A DNA stretch of 64,000 bases. Origin: CAIZQW01 sp942493055. Lineage in GTDB: Bacteria > Verrucomicrobiota > Kiritimatiellia > RFP12 > UBA1067. Below, piece by piece: positions 42,201 to 50,273 of the stretch (position 1 is its first letter; each line of letters starts with the position of its first letter). The translations under genes were made by a program, and so were the position numbers. The stretch lies in assembly GCA_942493055.1 (NCBI GenBank), contig OW818680.1, positions 6,014,001 to 6,078,000 on the forward strand, given 5' to 3'. The notes beneath the pieces are model-generated. The model did not search any database. It saw only the letters and a program-made list of their open reading frames with translations, and was not told the DNA's origin.

Positions 42201-45200
42201 ATCGAAACGGCCAGACAAACAGCGGTGATTATGGCATCGCCAATGTCAAGGTGGTGCTGAGGCCGCCTGCGAATGTGGACGCAGGCGCCGGACTCGGGGT
42301 CCCGATCACCAACGTGACCGACAGCACAGGCTACTACCTCTTTTCCGGACTCATCAGCACAGGTCGCTATGTCGTGGCTGTCCTGCCCTCCTCGTTGCCC
42401 AACGGCGGTGTCAATGTGACGAACACCTGGACGGAGATGAGCGGAACATCGAATCCGACCAATGTGACCGTGGTGACCAACCTCTTCCCGATCGCGACCA
42501 ATGGTACGGATAAACATCTTTCTGCGGACTTCGGATATGACTGGGACTTTTCCATTATCGATGGGACCGTCTGGAACGATTTGAACCGGAGCGGCACCCC
42601 GACACGCGACAGCGGGGAGTTTGGGCTCACAAATGTCACGGTGTATTTAGTGGCCACAAACAACCCCACGGTTGCGATTGCCACCAATAAGACCAATTCC
42701 ACCGGCTACTTCTCGTTCATCGGAAACTATTCGGGCGGCTACTATGTGGTGGTGACCACAAACACAGGTCCGCTCTCGGGCGGAACCACGTGGGAGCAGA
42801 CATACGATTCAGACGGCCTCCAGACCACAAATCGTGTGACCGTGACTGCTTCGCCCAATACCACGGCGCGTGCGGACTTCAGCTATTTCCAAACAGGACC
42901 CTACGCGATCGGCGATATGCTCTTTTTCGACTGGAATAACAATGGGTTGATCGATCCCTCGGATGAGGGCATCCCGAACATTCCTCTCGCGTTGTACAGG
43001 GATACGAACACCAACGGTGTCGTCGATATTGGCTTGGACATCTTATTGGCAACAACCAACACGACCGTGAACGGCTATTATGTCTTTACCAATTACCCGG
43101 CTGGCCACTATATCGTCGCTGTGTATCAGACGGCTACGAATTTCCCGGTGGGATATTCGTTAACAGTCGACCCCTACGGGGCTAAGGATGGCTTCAGTTT
43201 CCTGACGATTACCAACAGCAGCAATTGGAATCAGGACTTTGGTTACCAGCCCTTTGGATTGGCTTCGATTGGCGACACGGTCTATCGTGACTTGAATGCG
43301 GACGGTGTGCAGAGCGGTCTCCAGGAGACCGGTATTACCAATGTGCTGGTGACCCTGTTTGTGGATCTGAACCAAGACGGCACCTACGTGCAACTGGCCA
43401 GCACCAACACCCTTGCTGACGGCCAGTACCTCTTCTCTGATTTGCCTGACGGAAACTATAAAGTTGTGGTGGACGCGATGAGTGCAGGCATTCCCAAGGA
43501 TTCATTCAACTTGAGGCATGTACCCACGACCTCCACGAATGTGCTGGTGTCGATCGTTGGAAGTACGAGTGTGCTGACTGCGGACTTTGGTTTTGGTGCG
43601 CTCGGCGCGATCGGCGACACGATCTTTATGGACAGCAATGCCAACGGCACGCAGGATTGGAATGAGCAGGGGATCACTAATGTGTTCGTGAACCTCTATA
43701 TTGATTCCAACTCCAACGGAGTTTATGAGGTGCAGGAGTTGTATGGGACAAAAGTGACAACCACGAACGGCGCTTACCTCTTCACGGCGCTTCCGGCGGG
43801 CAGCTACATTGTCGTGGTTGACACAAATAGCCCGGCTTTGGCAGGGATGCGCCTGACGGCGGCGCCGGCGTTGGACGGCCAGCCCCTGGCGAGCACAAAC
43901 GACCCGGCTCAATATGTCCAATATCCGGTGATCATTCAGCCAGGCACCTCTTTCATGGGCGCGGACTTCGGGTTCCAGCCGCCGGGCGTGATCGGCGAGA
44001 CGGTCTGGATCGACACGAATGGTAATGGCATTCGGGACTCTTCCGAGCTTGGGCTTGTCGATGTAGCGCTTGTTCTGAGTAACGCGATGATCACGGTCAC
44101 CAACCGCACTGATGTTGACGGATATTATAATTTCAGTAGTCTGGCGGATGGAACTTACTGGGTTCGCGTGCTCACGAACAGCGTCAAGTTCACGGGTCTC
44201 GTGCCCACGTATGACCCGGACGGTACCAATACCGCCAATATGGCCACTTCGATTGTGATCAGTAACGGCCTCGTTAATTCGGTCGGCGGGATTGCGAAGA
44301 CAAACTTCAACTTCAACATCAACTTCGGCTATCAATACAGCGGCAACAACAGCCTGAGCGGTACAGTTGGCTTGGATGGCTCACCGACGAACGGCGTGAT
44401 GGGAATCGGCATCTCCGGTGTTTCAGCGGATGAAAAGGCGTTTGCCAATGAGACGGTCTACCTGTATATGTGGCGCGATGCCGACACGAACGGTGTGATG
44501 GATGCAGGCGAAACAACGCAGCTTGCGACCACGCAGACGGACGCTAACGGCGACTATCAGTTCACAGGGCTTCCGAGCAGTCTGGGCGCAGGCACCAACC
44601 GCTACGTCGTAGCCCTGTCCGCGCCACGTGACCACCTCATCCTGACGACAGCCACTGGCAATACGCCGTCCCTCTCGGTGGTGCCCACGACCAACTCGTT
44701 CGGTGAAATCATTTCCGCCTATCAGATTGTGGCCATCGCGACCACGATCACAAACATTGACTTCGCCTTCCGAGATGCCTGGCAATACGATTTCGGTGAT
44801 TTGCCAAGTTCATACAGCACGTTAATGAGTGACACCCCGGAAGGTGCCAGCCACCGTGTGCTCTCAACACCCAATCTCTATCTGGGCGCTGGTCTGAGTA
44901 GTGAGCAAGACGGTCAGCCCTCAGTCACAGCTTCCCTTGATTCCTTGGACGATGGCGTCACCATTTCCAACTTCTGGCAGAATACGGATAGTGGAGGCAC
45001 CGTACAAGTGACAGTCGGAGAGGGAACTGGCTGGCTGGTGGGATATATTGATTTCAACCAGAATGGCTCCTTCCTGGATGCGGGCGAGATGATTGTCAGC
45101 GAAAATGTTTCAACGAACGGCGGCAACGGGGCAGGGGTCTATACCTACGCCGTCGACGTCCCCGCCAACGCCATTCAAGCTTCCTCCATGACCACGCTCT

Positions 45201-47179
45201 ATTCACGCTTCCGCTTGCTCCCGTCTGAGCCACCCTTCCCGGAGTTGGCCTTCTCGGGCCTTGCGAGCAGTGGTGAAGTTGAAGACTACCGCTGGGATCT
45301 CGGTTCTGTCGGCGAACGCGTCTGGATCGACGCCAATGGAAATGGGAGCTTTGAAGAGGGCGAACCTCCGCTTGAAAACGTAAAGGTCTTTGTTGATGTC
45401 AACACCAATGGCGTGTGGGACGCCAGTGAGCCTTACGCCATGACAGGCACCAACGGCCTCTATGGCATCGGAGGGTTCCCTGCAGGAACCTTTACGATCA
45501 CCGTCGATACCAATACGCTACCAACCGGACTCGTGCAGACCTTCGACCCGGATTCAGTCAAGGACAGCCAGACAAGTCTGACGCTGGCAGCAGGCGAAGT
45601 CCTCAAGACCGCCAACTTCGGGTATGCTTACCTGGGGGCGATCAGCGGCTCTGTCTTGATTGATGTCAATGGCAACGGCGTTGCCGAGTCTGGCGACACG
45701 AACGTCCTTTCCGGCGTGACGATCGAGCTCCTGACGAACAATGTGGTTTTCGCAACAACGGTGACCGCTGCAAATGGCGGATATTCGTTCACGAATTTGG
45801 TGCCAGGCGCTTACACGGTGCGCGAGATTGATCTGAGCGGATGGTACAGTACACTGGATGTCTCAGCGCCCAACAATAATCTGATTCCCGTGAACCTCAC
45901 GAGCGGGGAGAACTCAGTCGGCAATGACTTCTACGACTCGATGTACGGGGAACTCGGTGACTTCGTGTGGGAAGATTTGAATGGCGATGGCGTCCAGGAT
46001 GCCGGCGAGCCAGGGATGACCAATGTGACGGTGCGTCTGTTGGATTCAGGAAGCAATGTCCTGTTCACGACAGTGACGGATCTGAATGGGGCGTACAGCT
46101 TCACGAATCTTGAGGCTTCGACCTACCTCATACAAGTGGTGCCGCCTGCCCAGTATATCTTAACCCTTCCGAATACCTCGGCCACCAACGACGTGTTTGA
46201 CAGTGATATGGAGGCCTCCGGTTTCACGGTGCCATTTGAACTGTTATCAGGGGTGACCGACCTTTCATGGGACGCTGGACTGACGCTGCCGGCCCGGATA
46301 TACGGACACGCCTTCCTGGATCTCAACACCAACCTCGTGCGTACGGTGATGGTCGACTATCCGATCGCGAGCATGACGGTGACGCTCTGGCGGGCCGGGG
46401 TGCAGATCGCCTCTAGCCTGACAGCCGCTGACGGTTCAGGGCAATATGCGTTCAACAACCTTATTGCAGGTGACTACACAGTACGCTTTGCTGGTGATAC
46501 CAATCAGCTCGAAGCCGTGCCCGTGATCGCCCCTGCAACGACAGATCCTGAGCGCAACCGCGCGGCCGTGGATGGTCTGAGCACCATTTCAATCTCGGTC
46601 ACGGTGATCCCTGGTGAAGGCGTGATGACAACGACTGAACCCAGGAACGCCGGGTTCATACGGCCGGAGCGTACACTTTCGGAGGCCGTTTCCATCCGCG
46701 CCTACGCATCCGCGGACGGCGTACGTGTCGAGTTCACGACCGCTGGTGAAGCGGGGTACGGGATGATCACCCTCTGGGTCTGGCTGGACGGCGCGTGGGT
46801 CGGGCTCGGCAGCACCCCCTCCATGGGTTTTGGCAGCAATACATACTCGTTTAATACCCCTGGTCTGGAGGCTGGGAAAGCATACTACTTCAAGGTCGAG
46901 GACGAGGTCGGTTATCTCTATGATCTCTATGATGTCACCGTGCAGCCCTTCGCGATGGAGATGCAATTGATGGAGCGGGCTGGCGTGCGTCTCACCTGGA
47001 ACAGCATTCCCGGAAGAACCTATAAGGTCTATACCACGACGCGTCTCGGCGACGCATGGACCTTCGTGGAGACGGTCTGGGCTGACAGCGAGTATGCATC
47101 TTTGGAGGTGACAAGCAACCCGCAAGACCGGCAGCGCTTCTTCAAGATCGTGATGGTCCGTGATGAGGTCATTGAATAG
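39296..47179 (+). CDS. giant secreted SdrD-B/DUF11/GEVED surface protein (2627 aa)
   Basis: ATG 39296 has GAGGAG upstream. A signal peptide (LVLMAGVMLTGVSWA) precedes a ~360-aa unique N-terminal region. Two DUF11-like domains (ADLTKSTTVTNTVPGGTIPY; SLSMTKQLTSVGPAYEGRPV) alternate with about a dozen SdrD-B domains (e.g. GDYVWRDLDRNGQT, GDTVYRDLNADGVQS, GETVWIDTNGNGIRD). A GEVED domain (DFGDLPSSYSTL ... SSGEVEDYRWDL) lies near residues 1820-2000, followed by more SdrD-B domains and the same ~290-aa C-terminus as the 806-aa protein. It looks like the first unit's giant and GEVED proteins joined into one chain. Unlike giant 1, its SdrD-B domains are diverged, with no DNA-level array. Confidence 0.9.
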   Translation: MNIRLACRMLVLMAGVMLTGVSWAANPNAGLRIEVIAAPNFVVDSNVGTPASKSPRSAFVGARFWNDGTTVMSNAVVSIGDYKNGVGSTPGIYPSRVNPTPVTGTYSLTHEGGTAGLSDSVRYLGNINPGEYVMVYWLLSYPLMDHTGTTPVFGSGPDPADDLWLNYDIWGTVKSGAAEITAAQTTRATMRNEISAMANKIFPNTANQVPDEYKEALNFYAPAWTNVASDGSVGTALAAEGIWYQLGNVGQGYDCDHDLIPDHDAWLQPVGDPSLFDIGSYRLVKTHTLLIVKLKTGGEKVIMAEDQLYFKDIPENTAVLGYVRYDFVPLKADSSSQLTPYQEAASGSENEKFNGDYGVTLGSIPKPPPPSADLTKSTTVTNTVPGGTIPYTVTYTNSGTVSMGNAEQGVPLVVQEQIPLGTRYVQNSASISNVLASGVSGYTIFYSTNNAVSWQTQEPAAYTNVTHIQWWLNDSLPSGASGIVRFSVTADNPYRSAPLVVNTAGLSIGSGVPFKTATATTRISGNNSLGDLVWNDDGAGGGLIGNLVRDGTEAGLSNITVNLYYDSNTNGVLDGVDLFIGATTSATNGAYLFTNLVDGAYLVIVDAADVDLPRGYTLTTPGKYNVSLDAARTNPNPVSVLTADFGFAPSLSMTKQLTSVGPAYEGRPVNYSITVTNTLPGDGIGGGTPVVYDVWVSGTDLSQTDAGWSTPANANGRPDGLVSANLFATALTDELVVTNFNLGVTSGAITNVTLVLPIQIVSPLKAGNEFEVALLTQAGTVFFAKTYAAELLTTQTLTIDVTTNRVWSWTDFNSSAVQVRFNAKKQGGAPGGNLGVDTVGFRVTSTATYGGSATTTTLNPVPVVDTFDTRLLQFRSSTPLASSVTTNGNTGTITWNNVGPIYPGGSKTLSLNFTGLEPFNNTSTIVTNTASITNAFFTGGSRANDAFSQAITNLEPTGVIGDYVWRDLDRNGQTNSGDYGIANVKVVLRPPANVDAGAGLGVPITNVTDSTGYYLFSGLISTGRYVVAVLPSSLPNGGVNVTNTWTEMSGTSNPTNVTVVTNLFPIATNGTDKHLSADFGYDWDFSIIDGTVWNDLNRSGTPTRDSGEFGLTNVTVYLVATNNPTVAIATNKTNSTGYFSFIGNYSGGYYVVVTTNTGPLSGGTTWEQTYDSDGLQTTNRVTVTASPNTTARADFSYFQTGPYAIGDMLFFDWNNNGLIDPSDEGIPNIPLALYRDTNTNGVVDIGLDILLATTNTTVNGYYVFTNYPAGHYIVAVYQTATNFPVGYSLTVDPYGAKDGFSFLTITNSSNWNQDFGYQPFGLASIGDTVYRDLNADGVQSGLQETGITNVLVTLFVDLNQDGTYVQLASTNTLADGQYLFSDLPDGNYKVVVDAMSAGIPKDSFNLRHVPTTSTNVLVSIVGSTSVLTADFGFGALGAIGDTIFMDSNANGTQDWNEQGITNVFVNLYIDSNSNGVYEVQELYGTKVTTTNGAYLFTALPAGSYIVVVDTNSPALAGMRLTAAPALDGQPLASTNDPAQYVQYPVIIQPGTSFMGADFGFQPPGVIGETVWIDTNGNGIRDSSELGLVDVALVLSNAMITVTNRTDVDGYYNFSSLADGTYWVRVLTNSVKFTGLVPTYDPDGTNTANMATSIVISNGLVNSVGGIAKTNFNFNINFGYQYSGNNSLSGTVGLDGSPTNGVMGIGISGVSADEKAFANETVYLYMWRDADTNGVMDAGETTQLATTQTDANGDYQFTGLPSSLGAGTNRYVVALSAPRDHLILTTATGNTPSLSVVPTTNSFGEIISAYQIVAIATTITNIDFAFRDAWQYDFGDLPSSYSTLMSDTPEGASHRVLSTPNLYLGAGLSSEQDGQPSVTASLDSLDDGVTISNFWQNTDSGGTVQVTVGEGTGWLVGYIDFNQNGSFLDAGEMIVSENVSTNGGNGAGVYTYAVDVPANAIQASSMTTLYSRFRLLPSEPPFPELAFSGLASSGEVEDYRWDLGSVGERVWIDANGNGSFEEGEPPLENVKVFVDVNTNGVWDASEPYAMTGTNGLYGIGGFPAGTFTITVDTNTLPTGLVQTFDPDSVKDSQTSLTLAAGEVLKTANFGYAYLGAISGSVLIDVNGNGVAESGDTNVLSGVTIELLTNNVVFATTVTAANGGYSFTNLVPGAYTVREIDLSGWYSTLDVSAPNNNLIPVNLTSGENSVGNDFYDSMYGELGDFVWEDLNGDGVQDAGEPGMTNVTVRLLDSGSNVLFTTVTDLNGAYSFTNLEASTYLIQVVPPAQYILTLPNTSATNDVFDSDMEASGFTVPFELLSGVTDLSWDAGLTLPARIYGHAFLDLNTNLVRTVMVDYPIASMTVTLWRAGVQIASSLTAADGSGQYAFNNLIAGDYTVRFAGDTNQLEAVPVIAPATTDPERNRAAVDGLSTISISVTVIPGEGVMTTTEPRNAGFIRPERTLSEAVSIRAYASADGVRVEFTTAGEAGYGMITLWVWLDGAWVGLGSTPSMGFGSNTYSFNTPGLEAGKAYYFKVEDEVGYLYDLYDVTVQPFAMEMQLMERAGVRLTWNSIPGRTYKVYTTTRLGDAWTFVETVWADSEYASLEVTSNPQDRQRFFKIVMVRDEVIE

Positions 47180-47774
47180 AGAAAGGGAACCCATGAAAAA
47201 AAGTATTAAAGCACTCTTCTTTCTTTTCGTATCGTGTCTGGCGCTCTCCGTGCGCGCGGATGCGCTGGACAATGTCGTCATCGACGAATATGGCGTTGGA
47301 ACGTGGGTGGACACGGAGAACGTGCTCCATTCTTTTTCGGGCACCTTCATGGCCGACCCGTCAGGCGGCACGGCGAATGCCCTGGTTTACTCGACGCCGT
47401 TCACCTTCGCTGTCGAGGGCGACTACAAGCTCTATAATCCGAACACCTCGGAGTTAGTGGGAATTGTTCGTTTCTATGGCAACAACACCATGATCTTTTA
47501 TGACAGCGATATCGGCACGTTGCCCTCCCCTGCGGACGGTTCCGGGATGCCGGCTGTCTCCATGCTGCCGACGGTCTCGCTCTACCAGACGCTGCTCGGA
47601 GAACCCGTCAGCGAGACGGTTGTGACACCGATCAGCGGGATGGCCGGGTATGCGGGTCTGCAGCGCCAGTACACCTTCCTGAGCGTGATCCCGGTCCCTG
47701 AGCCAGGGGCGCTATCCCTGCTGGCCTGCAGCGTCGCATTGCTGGCTCTCCGGCGCAAAAAACCAGTTGGCTGA
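46298..47774 (+). repeat. 1477-bp duplicated segment, copy 2
   Basis: Gapless counterpart of 37487-38963. It covers the 3' end of the 2627-aa gene, the 13-nt spacer with AAAGGGA, and the second PEP-CTERM gene. Confidence 0.93.
47193..47774 (+). CDS. PEP-CTERM sorting-domain protein, copy 2
   Basis: A 193-aa near-duplicate of the protein at 38382-38963 (one residue differs, in the signal peptide). It has the same VPEPGA / hydrophobic helix / RRKK C-terminal sorting signal. Start ATG 47193 follows AAAGGGA. The peptidase gene begins 5 nt after its stop, so the two are probably co-transcribed, unlike copy 1. The nearly silent divergence points to recent duplication or gene conversion. Confidence 0.92.
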   Translation: MKKSIKALFFLFVSCLALSVRADALDNVVIDEYGVGTWVDTENVLHSFSGTFMADPSGGTANALVYSTPFTFAVEGDYKLYNPNTSELVGIVRFYGNNTMIFYDSDIGTLPSPADGSGMPAVSMLPTVSLYQTLLGEPVSETVVTPISGMAGYAGLQRQYTFLSVIPVPEPGALSLLACSVALLALRRKKPVG

Positions 47775-47779
47775 TTGAT

Positions 47780-50272
47780 ATGAAACTGAGTACGGGCAGA
47801 TGCATCGCGCGATGTGGTTTGACCCCTTTGTTCGTGATCTGCACGATCCTTGCATCCGCTGCACAAGAGTGGGTCGGGTCGAGACCCCGAGTCCTGCCCT
47901 GGACACGGAGCACCGCAGCAGATCGTGTGCGCTTGGGGGTTCGGACAGAGGGGCTCTATGCTGTCACAGCCGCTGAGGTTGCAACAGCGATGGGGCTCAG
48001 CACGGCTACTGTCTTAAATGCCTTTCAAACGACCAATCTGACCTTGTCATGCCAAGGATTGCCGGTTGCCTGCTCAATGATCGATGATCAGCTTTTTTTC
48101 AAGGGGGAGTCCGCCTTCTTAAAGCGCGCCCCTGAAAATGTCTATTGGCTTCAACTGAATACCGGGACACCCCCATTGCCATGGCCGCCCGAGTCGCCGC
48201 CCTCGAATGACTGGACCATGGTCACGACGGGTATTCAAGGCACGACTGAGGTTTCTTACTGCACAGTCGGAACGCTCGCCAATCTGCCTTCTTACCTTGC
48301 CTTTAAGTCGCTCACAGGGGGGAACAGTTTCAGTGTGACAAACATCTGGGCTGACGGTGTCACGAATATGATTTCAGGAGAAGTCTCTGTGACGCTTCTC
48401 TCTTCTGCCAGTGGCGAGACCTTCCCTCACACCCACCAGGCTCGCGTCTGCGTCAATGACTACGACGTCGGCACACCGCAGTGGGACAATGAAGCCTATC
48501 AGACCTTTACGTATCCTGTGCCCGGGGCGTTGCTCACGAATGGCGTGGCCATAATCCGCGTGGATAATATCCTGCCCACCAGTAATAATGCTCGCTTCTT
48601 TTGGACAAAGCTGGCGTTGACCGTGGCGAAGCGTACAGATCTTCCACCTCCGGTTCTCCACCCGTCCTTGCGAGGCGTTCTGGATGCGGATGGCACTGCG
48701 GCGGATGATGTTGCGGACTATGTGGTCGTGATACCGCCGGAAGGGTGGGTGCTGGGCTTTCGTGAAACGATCCAACCGCTTGTGCTCTTCAGGTCTCAAC
48801 AAGGACTTCGCACAGCGATCATGGATGTCGAGTCCCTCTACAACCGTTTCACGCATGGACTCGCAGATTCTGAAGCGATACGGGCGTTTTGCAGCCACGC
48901 AGCCCTGTCGCAAGAGGTCCCCTTGCGCTATCTCCTGCTTGCAGGTTCGGGCTCCTTTGATTTCGCCCATGAACGGACAGGGGTGACGAACTATAACGCC
49001 TGTCTGATCCCGCCGCTGATGGCTGCTCAGTCGTTCTCGACGGGCGAGGCGATGCTGGTGGCAGCGGATCAGGCGTTTGGGGATGTTTCCGGTGATGCCG
49101 CACCTGAAATCGCTGTGGGGCGGTACCCCACAGCATGGACTCAGGAGTTGGCTGTCGCTGTTGCAAAGGCGCTCGCCTATGAGGAGTCCCTGCCCTGGAA
49201 GAGCTTGGCAGGGGTCACCGCTGGAGCAAACTTTACGCAGGACATGAATCTCGTGAAAGGCAAGCTGCAGAGCGCTGGCAAGAGCTCAACGACTTATTAT
49301 CCTGCGAAGCTGACGACCTGGAGCAACTCCCTGAAGTCCGCGCTTCAGAATGGTTTGGGAACGTTTTGGTTTATCGGACACAGCCACACGACCTATTTTG
49401 GAGAGGGGGTATCTGAAGCTGATAAACTGATGGACGTTGCTCGGTTAAAAGCCACGAGCTGGTCCAGAACGCCGATCGCCATACTGCTGGGCTGCCACTT
49501 GAACCGCTGGCAAACTTTGAACATCCCGATGCCTGATGCCTCTTCCTTCGGCCCCTTCAGCGTCTTTCGTTCAGGGAGTGGCTTTTCTGCGGTCTTCGCC
49601 TCCACGGGGTATGCCTGGGACGGGGTCGTAGGCCCTTCAGGAGAGTCTCAGATGCTGGCGCTCTACCTAGCCGAGACCAGCGTCTCGAACGGCGTTTATC
49701 GGATAGGGGATGCGATCACTTCCGCCTTGCAAAGGCTGGCGGTCTATGACCCCCCAATCAATCCGCTCCTCCCCTATTACGATCCCCCGCCGATCACGGC
49801 TGAGCGCCTACAGAGTTACAGCCTGGTGGGTGATCCGGCCATGATGTGGCGTCATGATTATTCGTCCGCAGGGACGCCGGTCTCCTGGCTCCTCAGCCAT
49901 GGACTCACGGCATGGGATGGTGATGTTTCCGATAGCGACGGAGATGGCTGGCGGGCCTGGCAGGAGTTTCAAGCCGGTACACGACCTGCGACCAATGAAT
50001 TACGGATAGCGCTGCAGTCGCTCGAGCCTGGCAACGGATGGCTGGGGCTGACCTTTGAGACGCAAGCCCATAAGAGCTATCGCATCCTTTGGAAGTACTC
50101 CTTAGATAGCAGCGACCCATGGGAGCCCATCTCCTGGGCATGGTCTGGAAATTCAGGTGAGCCCAAGCCAGCCAGCGAGTTGATTATACCGTACTCCCCC
50201 ATGAGCAGCATCACTGTTCCTCTGCGCCCGGGAGACGCTCAAGGTTTCTTCAAGATCCAGCAAGCGGAGTAG
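47780..50272 (+). CDS. secreted family C25 (gingipain-type) cysteine peptidase
   Basis: An 830-aa protein with an N-terminal signal sequence. After a ~300-aa beta-rich N-terminal region, the C25 core is recognisable: EIAVGRYPTAWTQELAVAV (caspase-like fold segment), the catalytic His in FWFIGHSHTTYFGEG (His534) and the catalytic Cys in ILLGCHLNRW (Cys572). SYSLVGDPAMMWR is the typical end of the domain. An Asp/Gly-rich DSDGDGWRAWQEFQAGT calcium-type motif and a C-terminal beta module ending GFFKIQQAE follow. C25 enzymes include gingipains and PorU, the type IX secretion sortase. Position behind PEP-CTERM suggests maturation or anchoring of the surface proteins. This role is inferred; plain proteolysis is possible. 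Confidence 0.82.
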   Translation: MKLSTGRCIARCGLTPLFVICTILASAAQEWVGSRPRVLPWTRSTAADRVRLGVRTEGLYAVTAAEVATAMGLSTATVLNAFQTTNLTLSCQGLPVACSMIDDQLFFKGESAFLKRAPENVYWLQLNTGTPPLPWPPESPPSNDWTMVTTGIQGTTEVSYCTVGTLANLPSYLAFKSLTGGNSFSVTNIWADGVTNMISGEVSVTLLSSASGETFPHTHQARVCVNDYDVGTPQWDNEAYQTFTYPVPGALLTNGVAIIRVDNILPTSNNARFFWTKLALTVAKRTDLPPPVLHPSLRGVLDADGTAADDVADYVVVIPPEGWVLGFRETIQPLVLFRSQQGLRTAIMDVESLYNRFTHGLADSEAIRAFCSHAALSQEVPLRYLLLAGSGSFDFAHERTGVTNYNACLIPPLMAAQSFSTGEAMLVAADQAFGDVSGDAAPEIAVGRYPTAWTQELAVAVAKALAYEESLPWKSLAGVTAGANFTQDMNLVKGKLQSAGKSSTTYYPAKLTTWSNSLKSALQNGLGTFWFIGHSHTTYFGEGVSEADKLMDVARLKATSWSRTPIAILLGCHLNRWQTLNIPMPDASSFGPFSVFRSGSGFSAVFASTGYAWDGVVGPSGESQMLALYLAETSVSNGVYRIGDAITSALQRLAVYDPPINPLLPYYDPPPITAERLQSYSLVGDPAMMWRHDYSSAGTPVSWLLSHGLTAWDGDVSDSDGDGWRAWQEFQAGTRPATNELRIALQSLEPGNGWLGLTFETQAHKSYRILWKYSLDSSDPWEPISWAWSGNSGEPKPASELIIPYSPMSSITVPLRPGDAQGFFKIQQAE

Positions 50273-50273
50273 C

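Noticed and set aside
47780..50272. Reading the C25 peptidase as proof of a type IX secretion system
   Set aside because: No por/spr/gld genes are present and the C-terminus is not a recognisable type IX CTD; only the peptidase family is supported.
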